DNA of 64,000 bases, from assembly GCA_965603495.1 (NCBI GenBank), contig CBFDDF010000003.1, forward strand, positions 192,259 through 256,258, read 5' to 3'. Below are positions 15,380-23,794 of the stretch, in pieces. The position numbers were made by a program, and so were the translations under genes. Origin of the DNA: Thiomicrorhabdus sp965603495. Its GTDB lineage: Bacteria; Pseudomonadota; Gammaproteobacteria; Thiomicrospirales; Thiomicrospiraceae. Under the pieces are notes generated by a model that was not told the origin of the DNA, ran no database searches, and saw only the letters and a program-made list of their open reading frames with translations. Numbering within the stretch: position 1 is the stretch's first letter; each line of letters opens with the position of its first letter.

Positions 15380-16237
15380 TCAAATTAATAGTTGAATCCA
15401 GCGTGGACCATGAGTTTTCATGACTAATTTTGCCTGTGGGGTTTGCGGATAATGATGATTGACCAAATCCCAAAAGGCTTTGGAGTGATTGGCGTGGACT
15501 AAATGACACAGCTCATGCACCACCACATAATCAATCACCCATGCCGGCGCTTGCATTAGACGCCAGTTAAATTGGATGCGACCATCGGCATAACAACTGC
15601 CCCAGCGCGACTTGTAGCCTTTGACTGTGAGACTTTTCGGCTCAACACCGATCTGCTGAGCATAATGGGCTAATTTAGGTTCAAGGTAAGCAACCGCTTG
15701 CGCTTGCATAAAGGCTTGAATATTTTGACAGGCCTGGGTCGCACATTCATCGGCACTCAGTTGGCAGTAATGCCTTTCATTCCAATAAAGAGAACATACT
15801 TCATCCTTTATTAAAACGTCCGCAACCACGTCTGTAACCGCCTCATGCGGAGCCGTTTCTTTATACTGAATGCGAAAAACGGTTTGCGCCCCCAAAAACT
15901 CTAGAACATCGCCCTCTTTGCCCTGGAAAAGGGACATGGACTGATAAGAGGGGTGGCGTAATTCTAGGGTTTTAAGTGCCTTTTGCATCCATTCCTGATG
16001 CCCGGTCAACAAGGCTAATAAGTGTTTATTGGAAAAGTGCTTGGGCACTAAAATAGCGACGCCGGCAGGACGCGTTTTTAAAGCAATGGATTTTTTGCGT
16101 GTAGTACGCACGATAGGCAGTGTTTGATGACCCACTTGAAAGTGATTCAAATCAGGCTTTGCTTCAGGTTTTGCTTTCGGTTTTAAGCGCGTGAATAAAG
16201 ACACTTTTTTCTTTTTATTAACCGCGAAGCCTTCCAT
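15380..16237 (-). CDS. YgjP-type zinc metallopeptidase (DUF45)
   Basis: A 285-residue predicted zinc peptidase of the YgjP/DUF45 family, close in fold to SprT and WSS1 proteases. The zinc site is VVHELCHLVHANHSKAFW (about residues 230-247), with HExxH plus a third histidine, and WGSCYADGRIQFNWRL just upstream is the family's other diagnostic block. The first 35 residues are very basic (NKKKKV, KPKAKPEAKP) and may be a flexible tail. No signal peptide, so cytoplasmic. The physiological substrate of the family is not established. It is a single gene between the AddAB-like operon and the HDOD gene. Confidence 0.92.
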   Translation of the reverse strand: MEGFAVNKKKKVSLFTRLKPKAKPEAKPDLNHFQVGHQTLPIVRTTRKKSIALKTRPAGVAILVPKHFSNKHLLALLTGHQEWMQKALKTLELRHPSYQSMSLFQGKEGDVLEFLGAQTVFRIQYKETAPHEAVTDVVADVLIKDEVCSLYWNERHYCQLSADECATQACQNIQAFMQAQAVAYLEPKLAHYAQQIGVEPKSLTVKGYKSRWGSCYADGRIQFNWRLMQAPAWVIDYVVVHELCHLVHANHSKAFWDLVNHHYPQTPQAKLVMKTHGPRWIQLLI

Positions 16238-16310
16238 AACGCTATGCCCTGAAAAGATAACCAGGCCATAAAAAACATTACCGTAACAACGCGTGTGGGT
16301 GAAAGATTGA

Positions 16311-17531
16311 CTAGCCGTTGAGACTGGCTATTGTTTTATAAGCCCAACCATTGGCCGCCATATAGGCACTTGAAATTACCATTAAATCGATGGCTTCACG
16401 ACCAGGGATATCAATACGGGTATTGCCTTGCTCTAACGCACGCACGACCCAGATAACACGACCCATCTCGCCCGACTGGTCAACTAAGGCATCTTTAACT
16501 TCTTGTGACAGCGGCAGTTGTTCAACCACATCGGCCATTGGAATTTTTAGAAAAGCATTGAGGGTCGAAAACAAGCCGGCCATAAAGTAGCGATCTTTTT
16601 CAGAATCCAAGCCCATCTTTTCTGCCATGCCTTCTAAAAACTTAGCGCGTACTAAAGCGGCCACTAATAGTTCAGCTGGCACATCTTCCATGGAGGACAT
16701 CATCATCATATTCACCCAAAACTTAAGGCGTTTTAAGCCCATATAGTTAACCGCGTCTTTCAGGGTTTCGACTTGATGCACAATGCCGGTACTTGGGTGA
16801 TTAATCGCGCTGAGCAATTTATGGGTTAAGCCAACATCAGTGCTCACCGTTTGGGCGATTTCCTCAAAACTGACCTCAGGATCATTGACCTCAGCTAGCA
16901 GCTTAAGCATCGCCAATTTATTATTAGAGAGGGCTTTCTCTGATGAGAAGATTGGATTAGTAAAGAAAAACCCTTGAAAATAATCTGCACCACAGGCCTG
17001 ATACTCTTCAAACTGTTCAACGGTTTCTAATCCGGTGATGATAACGGTAATCTGTTTTTGCTTTAAATTGCTGACCATCTCGGTGACTTGCTCAACAGTC
17101 CATTTGTGCGCATCAATCTTAACGATTTTCGCTAAACTTAATAATTTATCATTGGCTTCTGTCGGCTGATAATCATCGATTGCAACTTTCACGCCCGCTT
17201 GAATAATCTCTTTTAAGGCCGTTAACGACTCTTTGTCTTTAAGCAGTTCACTGGTCACTTCCACCGTCAATGAAGACAAGGGTTCAATTTTTGGCAACAA
17301 ATCCAGTCTTAACAGCTGTATTGGTGTTTTATAAAAAGTTGGCTTGCCTGCCGTTAAATTTTCAACCCCAACGTTCTTTTGAATCCCCTCACAAAAAGAC
17401 TTAATCTCTTTGGCCCACTGACCTACTGGCACCCCCCCTTTACCCATGGTTTCCATTGACAATTGGTAACCATAGAGATTCTGTTGCCCATCTAAAAGAG
17501 GTTGCTTATTTAAGAACAGTTGATTGGCCAT
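16311..17531 (-). CDS. EAL-like/HDOD two-domain signalling protein
   Basis: A 406-residue cytoplasmic protein of the YuxH type. The N-terminal ~200 residues have the outline of an EAL phosphodiesterase domain (RLDLLPKIE, VAIDDYQP, VKIDAHKW, ITGLETVEQFEEYQACGADYFQGFFF), but the EAL tripeptide and several metal ligands are missing, so it is probably not active on c-di-GMP. The C-terminal ~200 residues form an HDOD domain (LLSAINHPSTGI, LKDAVNYMGLKRLKFWV). HDOD proteins act as scaffolds in signalling and motility, for example in pilus or chemotaxis control. A second HDOD gene lies at 20944. The MSHA operon in the same window is a possible output, which is inference. Confidence 0.88.
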   Translation of the reverse strand: MANQLFLNKQPLLDGQQNLYGYQLSMETMGKGGVPVGQWAKEIKSFCEGIQKNVGVENLTAGKPTFYKTPIQLLRLDLLPKIEPLSSLTVEVTSELLKDKESLTALKEIIQAGVKVAIDDYQPTEANDKLLSLAKIVKIDAHKWTVEQVTEMVSNLKQKQITVIITGLETVEQFEEYQACGADYFQGFFFTNPIFSSEKALSNNKLAMLKLLAEVNDPEVSFEEIAQTVSTDVGLTHKLLSAINHPSTGIVHQVETLKDAVNYMGLKRLKFWVNMMMMSSMEDVPAELLVAALVRAKFLEGMAEKMGLDSEKDRYFMAGLFSTLNAFLKIPMADVVEQLPLSQEVKDALVDQSGEMGRVIWVVRALEQGNTRIDIPGREAIDLMVISSAYMAANGWAYKTIASLNG

Positions 17532-17794
17532 AGTCTAATCCTAGCGAGTTGATTCAAATGATAGCGTGCTTAAATGGCTCAGATAAAACCCCTTTCAAAC
17601 GGGACGAAGGCCACTTTTCAAACATATTTATTAAAGGTCATTATAGGGCGATTTTGACAATGAAAAGACATATTATCGGTTAATTGCCGCTTATTGGGAT
17701 AAAGCCAAGGCTTCGTTCAACTCCCAACATGCTAAGTAATTGTTTTATTAAACCCGATTTATGCATTTAGACATTTTAATCTATACTAGCCTTT

Positions 17795-18691
17795 ATGAAC
17801 GCAAACCCAACAAAGCAGCACTATACTCTTACGATTAAGCATCCTGGAGATGCACTTGAACACTTAGCCGAGTTAACGGGCTTAAGTAAACAACAATTGA
17901 AAAACAGCGCCCTTAAAGGCGCGGTTTGGTTGACTCAATCCAGTCCATCAAAACCCTCTAAACCCGAACGCCTCAGACGCTTGAAAAAAGCGCTGTTGCC
18001 TGGCATGATTTTAGACTTTTACTATTTTCCTGAATTGTTAAATGCTGAGCAGCCCCCTGCTCTGCTCATAATGGATAAGCAGAGTTATTCGGTATGGCTG
18101 AAACCTCGCGGCATGCTATCACAGGGGTCTAAATGGGGCGATCATACGGCGCTGTATCGCTGGGTAGAAATGCATTACAAGCCAAACAATGAAACTCGTC
18201 AGGCCTGGATCGTGCACCGTTTAGACCGCGCTACTCAAGGCTTGATGTTACTTGCGCATACTAAAAAAATGGCCCAAACCTTGAGTCACTATTTTGAAAG
18301 TCGTCAAATCCACAAATCTTACCAAGCCAATGTCTGGGGAGAATTTCCAGCAGAAGACCAAACCATAACCTTGCCGATTGACGATAAACCAGCGGTCAGT
18401 CATATCAGCTTAAAAGCCTACAATGCTGAGCTGAATATATCACGGGTTACGGTGGATATTGAAACCGGCCGCAAACATCAAATTCGCCGCCATCTTTCTG
18501 AGTCTGGTTTTCCGATTATTGGGGATCGTCTATACGGTGATGAGTCGTTGGATTTGGCACTGCAAACGAACGGCGAAGCTCGACCTGATTTGCAGCTCAC
18601 AGCCTATCAACTGAGTTTTGTTTGCCCGATATCACAAGAACCCACTCTCTGTGCTTTGACAGAAGATCAACTCGATTTAATGGCCGTTTAA
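17795..18691 (+). CDS. RluA-family RNA pseudouridine synthase
   Basis: A 298-residue pseudouridine synthase. The catalytic block is IVHRLDRATQGLMLLAHT (about residues 138-155), with the Asp of HRLD as nucleophile; the family's usual TSG is TQG here. The C-terminal signature GRKHQIRRHLSESGFPIIGDRLYG is intact. The N-terminal ~70 residues replace a classical S4 domain with a basic segment (PSKPSKPERLRRLKKALLPG). It should isomerise a uridine in rRNA or tRNA; which one cannot be told. It is followed 58 bases on by the HIRAN gene on the same strand. Confidence 0.92.
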   Translation: MNANPTKQHYTLTIKHPGDALEHLAELTGLSKQQLKNSALKGAVWLTQSSPSKPSKPERLRRLKKALLPGMILDFYYFPELLNAEQPPALLIMDKQSYSVWLKPRGMLSQGSKWGDHTALYRWVEMHYKPNNETRQAWIVHRLDRATQGLMLLAHTKKMAQTLSHYFESRQIHKSYQANVWGEFPAEDQTITLPIDDKPAVSHISLKAYNAELNISRVTVDIETGRKHQIRRHLSESGFPIIGDRLYGDESLDLALQTNGEARPDLQLTAYQLSFVCPISQEPTLCALTEDQLDLMAV

Positions 18692-18749
18692 TCGCCTTTA
18701 ATGCTGTTTGAACTTCGGTCAACTTTTTTCTCAATCATAAAGGATTGGC

Positions 18750-19211
18750 ATGTTAAAAAGCTACCCATTCCCCATTAAAGGCACCTTCTACTACGCTGCC
18801 TCAATCGCGATTGAGGAATCCTTAATAACCAAACACGCCCTGTTTGAATTGCAAGCAGAGCCTGACAATGCCTATGATTGCCACGCACTACAAATTTTTC
18901 TGCGACCGCCAAAGACGGGTTCAGTAAAGACGAATCCTATTCCAGCCACTTCAAATGAATCGGCTCCAGGATTGTTGCTGGGCTATGTTCCTAGACAACT
19001 CGCTCCCATTATCAGTAAACAATTACACACCCATAAAGAATATAATCTACAGGTTATCCACAGGGTGAAAATGGGTAAGTTTATCGAAATCGATTGTCTA
19101 CTTGAAATACAGCTCCCTTGGTTGAGCGCGCTCAATCTAAGGCTCTTGGCCTTTTGGGTGCAACAACTCAACCACTTTAGAAGACTACGCCATTATTTAG
19201 ACTATTCTTAG
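18750..19211 (+). CDS. HIRAN-domain protein
   Basis: A 153-residue protein made mostly of one HIRAN domain, a small beta-barrel that in HLTF/Rad5 binds 3' DNA ends. Visible family features are FPIKGTFYYAASIAIEES, LFELQAEPDNAYDCHALQIFL (the E-P-x-N-x-x-D block, about residues 32-52) and LLLGYVPRQLAPIISKQL (about 75-92). The basic C-terminus (NLRLLAFWVQQLNHFRRLRHYL) is unique to this protein as far as I can see. It lies between a pseudouridine synthase and a DEDD exonuclease, so a nucleic-acid role is plausible. Stand-alone bacterial HIRAN proteins have no established function. Confidence 0.82.
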   Translation: MLKSYPFPIKGTFYYAASIAIEESLITKHALFELQAEPDNAYDCHALQIFLRPPKTGSVKTNPIPATSNESAPGLLLGYVPRQLAPIISKQLHTHKEYNLQVIHRVKMGKFIEIDCLLEIQLPWLSALNLRLLAFWVQQLNHFRRLRHYLDYS

Positions 19212-19255
19212 TTATGGGTATTGTTGTGCATATGATTGTGCGCACTGTGGTGTAG

Positions 19256-20251
19256 ATGGTTATGCTTACTTCTCATCCCTTTAAGCAAACACCATTGCTA
19301 CAATCCCTTATAATAAAAACCATACAATTAAAATCTTACATGAGCTTAACCATTCCTATGACAATGCCTAACATCGACAAAACTAACCAACAACAGTGTG
19401 CTGACTTGCTCAATCAATCTGATGATTTTCAGGTACTGACGAAAGTTAATCCGACGAGCGTGTTTAACTCACCCACACCGGATAACTGTCACCGCGTCTG
19501 CGTGATTGATACAGAAACTACCGGACTAGACACCGATGTCTGTGAGGTAATTGAAATCGGTTACCAAATTATTGAGTTCGATTCCTTGGGGAATTTCTAT
19601 CGAGTGATCAGTTCGCAAAACTTCCTCAATGAACCGCAAGGTGAAATCAGTGCAGAAGTGACCCGCGTTACCGGCATTACCTTAGCAGACGTCAAAGGCC
19701 ATTCGATTCCCTGGGATAAAATTGCTGAAGAGATCTCTCAAGTTCAACTCTGCGTTGCCCATAATGCCGCATTTGACCGCCCTGTATTAGAGCGTTATGA
19801 TGCCGTGTTTGTTGATAAAATCTGGGGCTGTTCAGTCGCGCAAATTGATTGGCAAAACCTAGCGCATGTCAGTTCACGTAGCCAAGAGTTTTTATGTTGG
19901 AAGGTAGGTCAATTTTTCTACGGTGCACACCGTGCTTTGGACGATGTGCAAGCTTTGTGTCAATTGCTTGCTTTGCCTATTTCAGAAGATAAAAACCCAG
20001 CTTTTGGTTATTTATTACAAGCCATTCGTCAAAGTAAATCTCTTATCAAAGCTAGCGGCGCACCTTTTGCGGTCAAAGATGATTTGCGAACTCGTGGCTA
20101 TCGTTGGAATGCCGATGAACGCGTTTGGCAACAAGTGATTGATGATGCTAACCTACAAGATGAGCTGGCTTGGTTAATCGATCACAAAACGCCTAATCCA
20201 ACGATTATCAAACTCAAAGCCACTGACAGTTTTTCAATCCGAGCCAGATAA
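19256..20251 (+). CDS. DnaQ-like DEDD 3'-5' exonuclease
   Basis: A 3'-5' exonuclease related to DNA polymerase III epsilon. The DEDD motifs are clear: VIDTETTGLD (ExoI, about residues 84-93), VAHNAAFDRPVLE (ExoII) and HRALDDVQALCQLL (ExoIII, with the histidine of the DEDDh class). About 80 residues after the exonuclease domain include RGYRWNADERVWQQ, a small motif found at the end of several such proteins. The start is uncertain: the ATG at 19256 gives 331 residues, while an ATG at 19340 removes 28 unconserved ones; neither has a strong ribosome-binding site. It is probably a repair or RNA-processing nuclease rather than the replicative epsilon. Confidence 0.88.
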   Translation: MVMLTSHPFKQTPLLQSLIIKTIQLKSYMSLTIPMTMPNIDKTNQQQCADLLNQSDDFQVLTKVNPTSVFNSPTPDNCHRVCVIDTETTGLDTDVCEVIEIGYQIIEFDSLGNFYRVISSQNFLNEPQGEISAEVTRVTGITLADVKGHSIPWDKIAEEISQVQLCVAHNAAFDRPVLERYDAVFVDKIWGCSVAQIDWQNLAHVSSRSQEFLCWKVGQFFYGAHRALDDVQALCQLLALPISEDKNPAFGYLLQAIRQSKSLIKASGAPFAVKDDLRTRGYRWNADERVWQQVIDDANLQDELAWLIDHKTPNPTIIKLKATDSFSIRAR

Positions 20252-20420
20252 GTTTTACAATATTTTTCACGTAATTTCTGCTTTCATACGGGTTTAGCAC
20301 AGATTTAAATAACCAGACCTAGTCATTTAATAACACGTAAATGAGACAGAACCAAGTCAGGTCAATATAATAGTCTGTAGTATCAAGATTTTTCCAAAAA
20401 ATATTTAGGAGTTTAAATAG

Positions 20421-20780
20421 ATGAGTTCAACGGACAATACGATTTATAAAGGTCAACTGAAACGCTGGAATGATTCAAAAGGTTTTGGTTTTATCGGCGC
20501 TGAAGACGATGATAGTGATATCTTCATCCATATTTCAGAACTCAAGCAAATGTCACGTCGCCCTATGATTGGCGATATCATTACTTACCAAATCCAGGTT
20601 CAAGATGACGGTAAGAATAGAGCGTTTAATGCCCAGATTGAAGGAGTAAAAGCATTTAAATCAAAAGATCAAAAACGTACTTGGTCTTTACGCCCACAAA
20701 ATAAATGGCTTGCTGCCTCTGGCGTGATTGCAATCATTGCCGTGATTATTCTGGTTTTTTGGGCGATTCCTAGCCACTAA
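20421..20780 (+). CDS. Cold-shock-domain protein with C-terminal membrane anchor
   Basis: A 119-residue protein. Residues 7-70 form a cold-shock domain with RNP-1 KGFGFI and RNP-2 DIFIHI, expected to bind single-stranded RNA or DNA. A basic linker (KSKDQKRTWSLRPQNKW) follows, then one hydrophobic segment (LAASGVIAIIAVIILVFWAI, residues 95-114), so the nucleic-acid-binding domain is probably tethered to the inner membrane facing the cytoplasm. Related proteins carry a longer DUF1294 membrane domain; this one is a shortened version. AGGAG sits upstream of the ATG and a hairpin terminator follows. It appears to be transcribed alone. Confidence 0.88.
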   Translation: MSSTDNTIYKGQLKRWNDSKGFGFIGAEDDDSDIFIHISELKQMSRRPMIGDIITYQIQVQDDGKNRAFNAQIEGVKAFKSKDQKRTWSLRPQNKWLAASGVIAIIAVIILVFWAIPSH

Positions 20781-20792
20781 AAACCGCGGTAC

Positions 20793-20818
20793 GCATCCAT
20801 TTTGTTAAAAATGGGTGC
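20793..20818 (+). terminator. Rho-independent terminator after the cold-shock gene
   Basis: GCATCCATTTT pairs with AAAATGGGTGC (one G-U pair) around a four-base loop, 13 bases after the stop codon. A T-rich run (CATTTTTTTC) follows with a short gap, so efficiency may be moderate. Confidence 0.65.
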
Positions 20819-20943
20819 CAACTTCATTTTTTTCTTATCTAGGCATTTATTTTCTTAAATAGACAAAGCCAGACCTGGGTGGTTCAATAGCTGCTTATAA
20901 GACCTTATCGAGCATGATAAACTAGATTTATGAGCAAGGATGC

Positions 20944-21804
20944 ATGAAAAATAAATTAGCCATTGCCGCAGGCATCTTGCAAAAAGCAAAACTTCCAAAG
21001 ATTCCTAATGAAGTTTCGGCTCTGCAAGAAGAGTCTCTGCACAAGAATCCCAATGCATCAGTGATTGCACAAAGTATTAGCCGTAACCCAAAGTTACTCA
21101 CTCGTTTTCTAGCGGTCTCTTCTTTTGTTTCTAAAAAAGAGGTGACCTCCGCCAAACAAGCCGTCGATATTTTGGGGGTAAATGGGGTTTTCACCCTATT
21201 CTTTTCCAATGCCATTGAATTTGTTTTTGACGCAGCTGATGACAGTGCTGAGATAATCAACCATTCGATTAAAATTGCAGTGGCTATTTCAGAATTAGCG
21301 TCACGTTTGGATATTCCTAAAAGTGATTGCTACCTCTTCGGGCTACTGCATAACATTGGTTACGTCGTTTTGAGCCGCTATGACCCATCAACTTATGAAA
21401 CACACTATTTAAAAAGTTTATTAAATCCCTCTAGTGCCACCATAAGAGAGCTTGAATCTTTTGGAACCACCGCAAACTATATTGGGGTCTATGTTGCTAA
21501 AAAATGGCATGTTAAAACCGCTCTTTACGGCGCTATTCTCTTACAAGGCAGCGACCACCAAAAAGAGGAGGGTTCGAATCATCATATTTATGAGTTGGTG
21601 AACCTGCTGAATATTGCCCGTGCAGTCGTCGCCAATACCGAAGATAAACGGTATGTCACCGAAGAAGTACAACATAGAAGTACTGAATCGATGGCTAAGT
21701 TAGGTATTACGAACAGTGACTTTACTCGAGCTAGAACGCTAGTCGTGAAGATGACGAGCGACCTGAATACCACTAAGAAAAGTGCTGCTCGAAACTCAAG
21801 GTAA
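20944..21804 (+). CDS. HDOD-domain protein
   Basis: A 286-residue HDOD (Met-dependent-HDc-like) signalling protein made of the single domain. Motifs include LPKIPNEVSALQEES, SVIAQSISRNPKLLTRFLAVSS, the degenerate HD region YLFGLLHNIGYVVLSRYDP and NLLNIARAVVANTE. The metal-dependent phosphohydrolase residues are incomplete, as is usual for HDOD. AAGGA lies five bases before the ATG. It has no EAL-like part, unlike the HDOD protein at 16311-17531, and shares no obvious operon. Role unknown; the family often links c-di-GMP or two-component signals to motility. Confidence 0.85.
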   Translation: MKNKLAIAAGILQKAKLPKIPNEVSALQEESLHKNPNASVIAQSISRNPKLLTRFLAVSSFVSKKEVTSAKQAVDILGVNGVFTLFFSNAIEFVFDAADDSAEIINHSIKIAVAISELASRLDIPKSDCYLFGLLHNIGYVVLSRYDPSTYETHYLKSLLNPSSATIRELESFGTTANYIGVYVAKKWHVKTALYGAILLQGSDHQKEEGSNHHIYELVNLLNIARAVVANTEDKRYVTEEVQHRSTESMAKLGITNSDFTRARTLVVKMTSDLNTTKKSAARNSR

Positions 21805-21910
21805 CACCACCAGATTGCTATTTTTTTTCGGGCATTTCTAGCGCGCTCACGACTCTCTGACCAACCTAGTGACAGAATGATAAGCATCTCACCGAATCAA
21901 ACAGATCAAA

Positions 21911-23689
21911 TCAAAAACTTTTTTCGTCCCTGACCATCTTTATTTCAAACACTTCAGAAACCCCTGCCCCCCGTTTGTCTGAAGCCGCTTGCCAATGCCC
22001 TTGAATATTGGCGATAATTTGTACATCGCCCATATAGTCATTCTTTTTCAAATGATAACCCATCGTCTGTAAGACATCCTTTACGACTCCAGGCAGCTCT
22101 GGGTTGTAAGTGATTTGATTGATTGGCAAGAGTTGATGGTGCACACGCGGAGCATCGACAGCTTGCTGGGCGCTCATCCCCTCCTCTACAATATTCACAA
22201 TCGTTTGAAACACTGAGGTAATAATGGACGATCCGCCTGGCGTACCGACGACCATTTCCACTTGACCATCTTTTAAAACGATCGTTGGCGACATGGAGGA
22301 CAGCATGCGTTTTTCAGGTGCTATTTCATTGGCTTTACCCCCCACCACGCCAAATACATTGGCCACACCAGGTTTGGTACTGAAATCATCCATTTCATCA
22401 TTCATCAGAAACCCTGCCCCGCGAATAACGACGCCACTACCAAAGGGCATATTGAGCGTGTAGGTATTCGACACCGCATTACCTTGCGCGTCCATTATTG
22501 AAAAATGCGTGGTCTCAGGGGTTTCTACTTTACCGTGTCGCATTTTTTCAGACTCGGAGATCTCTTCCAGTAAAACGCTTTGACTACGTTGATTAAGATA
22601 GTCGTCGGAAATGAGGGCTTTAACCGGTACTTTAATAAAATCTGGATCCCCTAAAAAGTGTGCTCGGTCAGCATACACTCGCTTCTCCAGCTCTGCGTAA
22701 AAATGCGTTTTAACGGCCTGTTCCGGCACCCCATCTTGTTTAGCCTGCTGTAAGGCAGCTTTTAATTTGGCTGCCAACAACTGTTTGAGTTTTAATAACT
22801 GCACGATGGCCACCCCGCCCGAACTCGGCGGTGGTGCTGAGACAACTTTTCTACCCAGCCATTCGCCCACCACTGGCTCACGCCATTTGGCTTGATACCC
22901 CTTGAGGTCATTTAAGGTAATCAACCCCTCATGTGCCTGCATCTCCTTGACCAATAGCCGGGCGGTTTCACCTTGATAAAAATCATCAGCACCTTGGTTA
23001 GCTATGCGCCGTAAAGTTAAAGCCAGTTCAGGCTGCTTAAAGACACTTCCTGATTTAAGCCCTCCAAAATAGTCCATAAAGTTCAGCGGCGTTGTGGCTT
23101 TATCGGCAATCCAACCTTTAAACCACTGCGCTCTATTCTCTAGCGCTAGGGAAACCATAAAGCCTTTTTCTGCATAAGTAATCGCTGGTTGTAATAATCG
23201 CTGCCAAGGCAAGGATCCGAATCGCTGATGGGCTTGCCACAATCCCATCACTGTTCCAGGCACGCCTGATGCTTGATAACCAACCAAAGAACGATAGGCA
23301 ATCACTTGTTTGTCTTGATCCAGATAGAGATCTCGAAAGGCGGCTTTAGGGGCCTTTTCTCGATAATCTAAAAAGTGCACCGCTAGACCGTCAGGTTTAT
23401 GCGTTTGTAACGTCGGCGCATACAAGGTCATAAAACCACCCCCACCCAGGTTACCCGCTTCGGGGTAAGTCACCGCCAAAACAAAACCAGCCGCCACAGC
23501 AGCATCCACGGCATTACCGCCCGCCAATAGAACTTGTTTAGCGACTTTGGCGCTGTAACCATCCGGCATTGCCACCGCAGCCATTTGTTTATTAGTTTCT
23601 AAGGACGACCTTACGGGGTCTGCAAAGCTAGACAATGAATACAGAGACACCAAAAAAAAGGAGAGGTAACTGACTTGAGTAAAGCGCAT
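21911..23689 (-). CDS. ggt: Gamma-glutamyltransferase
   Basis: A 592-residue periplasmic enzyme that cleaves glutathione and other gamma-glutamyl compounds and transfers the gamma-glutamyl group to water or amino acids. Residues 1-23 are a Sec signal peptide. The precursor self-cleaves before Thr393 in ETPETTHFS, giving a large and a small subunit; the following QGNAVSNTYTLN and later LSSMSPTIV and GTPGGSSI are the active-site blocks of the small subunit. GNLGGGGFM near residue 80 and the substrate-binding Arg in FLDYREKAP are intact. Length and motifs are normal. It stands alone, convergent with the HDOD gene on its left. A role in reclaiming extracellular glutathione is likely. Confidence 0.95.
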   Translation of the reverse strand: MRFTQVSYLSFFLVSLYSLSSFADPVRSSLETNKQMAAVAMPDGYSAKVAKQVLLAGGNAVDAAVAAGFVLAVTYPEAGNLGGGGFMTLYAPTLQTHKPDGLAVHFLDYREKAPKAAFRDLYLDQDKQVIAYRSLVGYQASGVPGTVMGLWQAHQRFGSLPWQRLLQPAITYAEKGFMVSLALENRAQWFKGWIADKATTPLNFMDYFGGLKSGSVFKQPELALTLRRIANQGADDFYQGETARLLVKEMQAHEGLITLNDLKGYQAKWREPVVGEWLGRKVVSAPPPSSGGVAIVQLLKLKQLLAAKLKAALQQAKQDGVPEQAVKTHFYAELEKRVYADRAHFLGDPDFIKVPVKALISDDYLNQRSQSVLLEEISESEKMRHGKVETPETTHFSIMDAQGNAVSNTYTLNMPFGSGVVIRGAGFLMNDEMDDFSTKPGVANVFGVVGGKANEIAPEKRMLSSMSPTIVLKDGQVEMVVGTPGGSSIITSVFQTIVNIVEEGMSAQQAVDAPRVHHQLLPINQITYNPELPGVVKDVLQTMGYHLKKNDYMGDVQIIANIQGHWQAASDKRGAGVSEVFEIKMVRDEKSF

Positions 23690-23794
23690 AAATAACTAAA
23701 TCCTGTTAAAAATAATCTAATAAAGAATGAACGGAAAACCATAAGCCATTAAATAACCAGTAATGGTCGTATTTGTTTGAACTAATTGTAAATG

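Noticed and set aside
15721..15740. ACAGGCCTGGGT in the YgjP-type gene and similar text at 18199, 30231, 36811 and 45495
   Set aside because: These share AGGCCTG but differ from the palindrome at two or more positions and break its symmetry. They may be decayed or precursor copies, but I did not count them.
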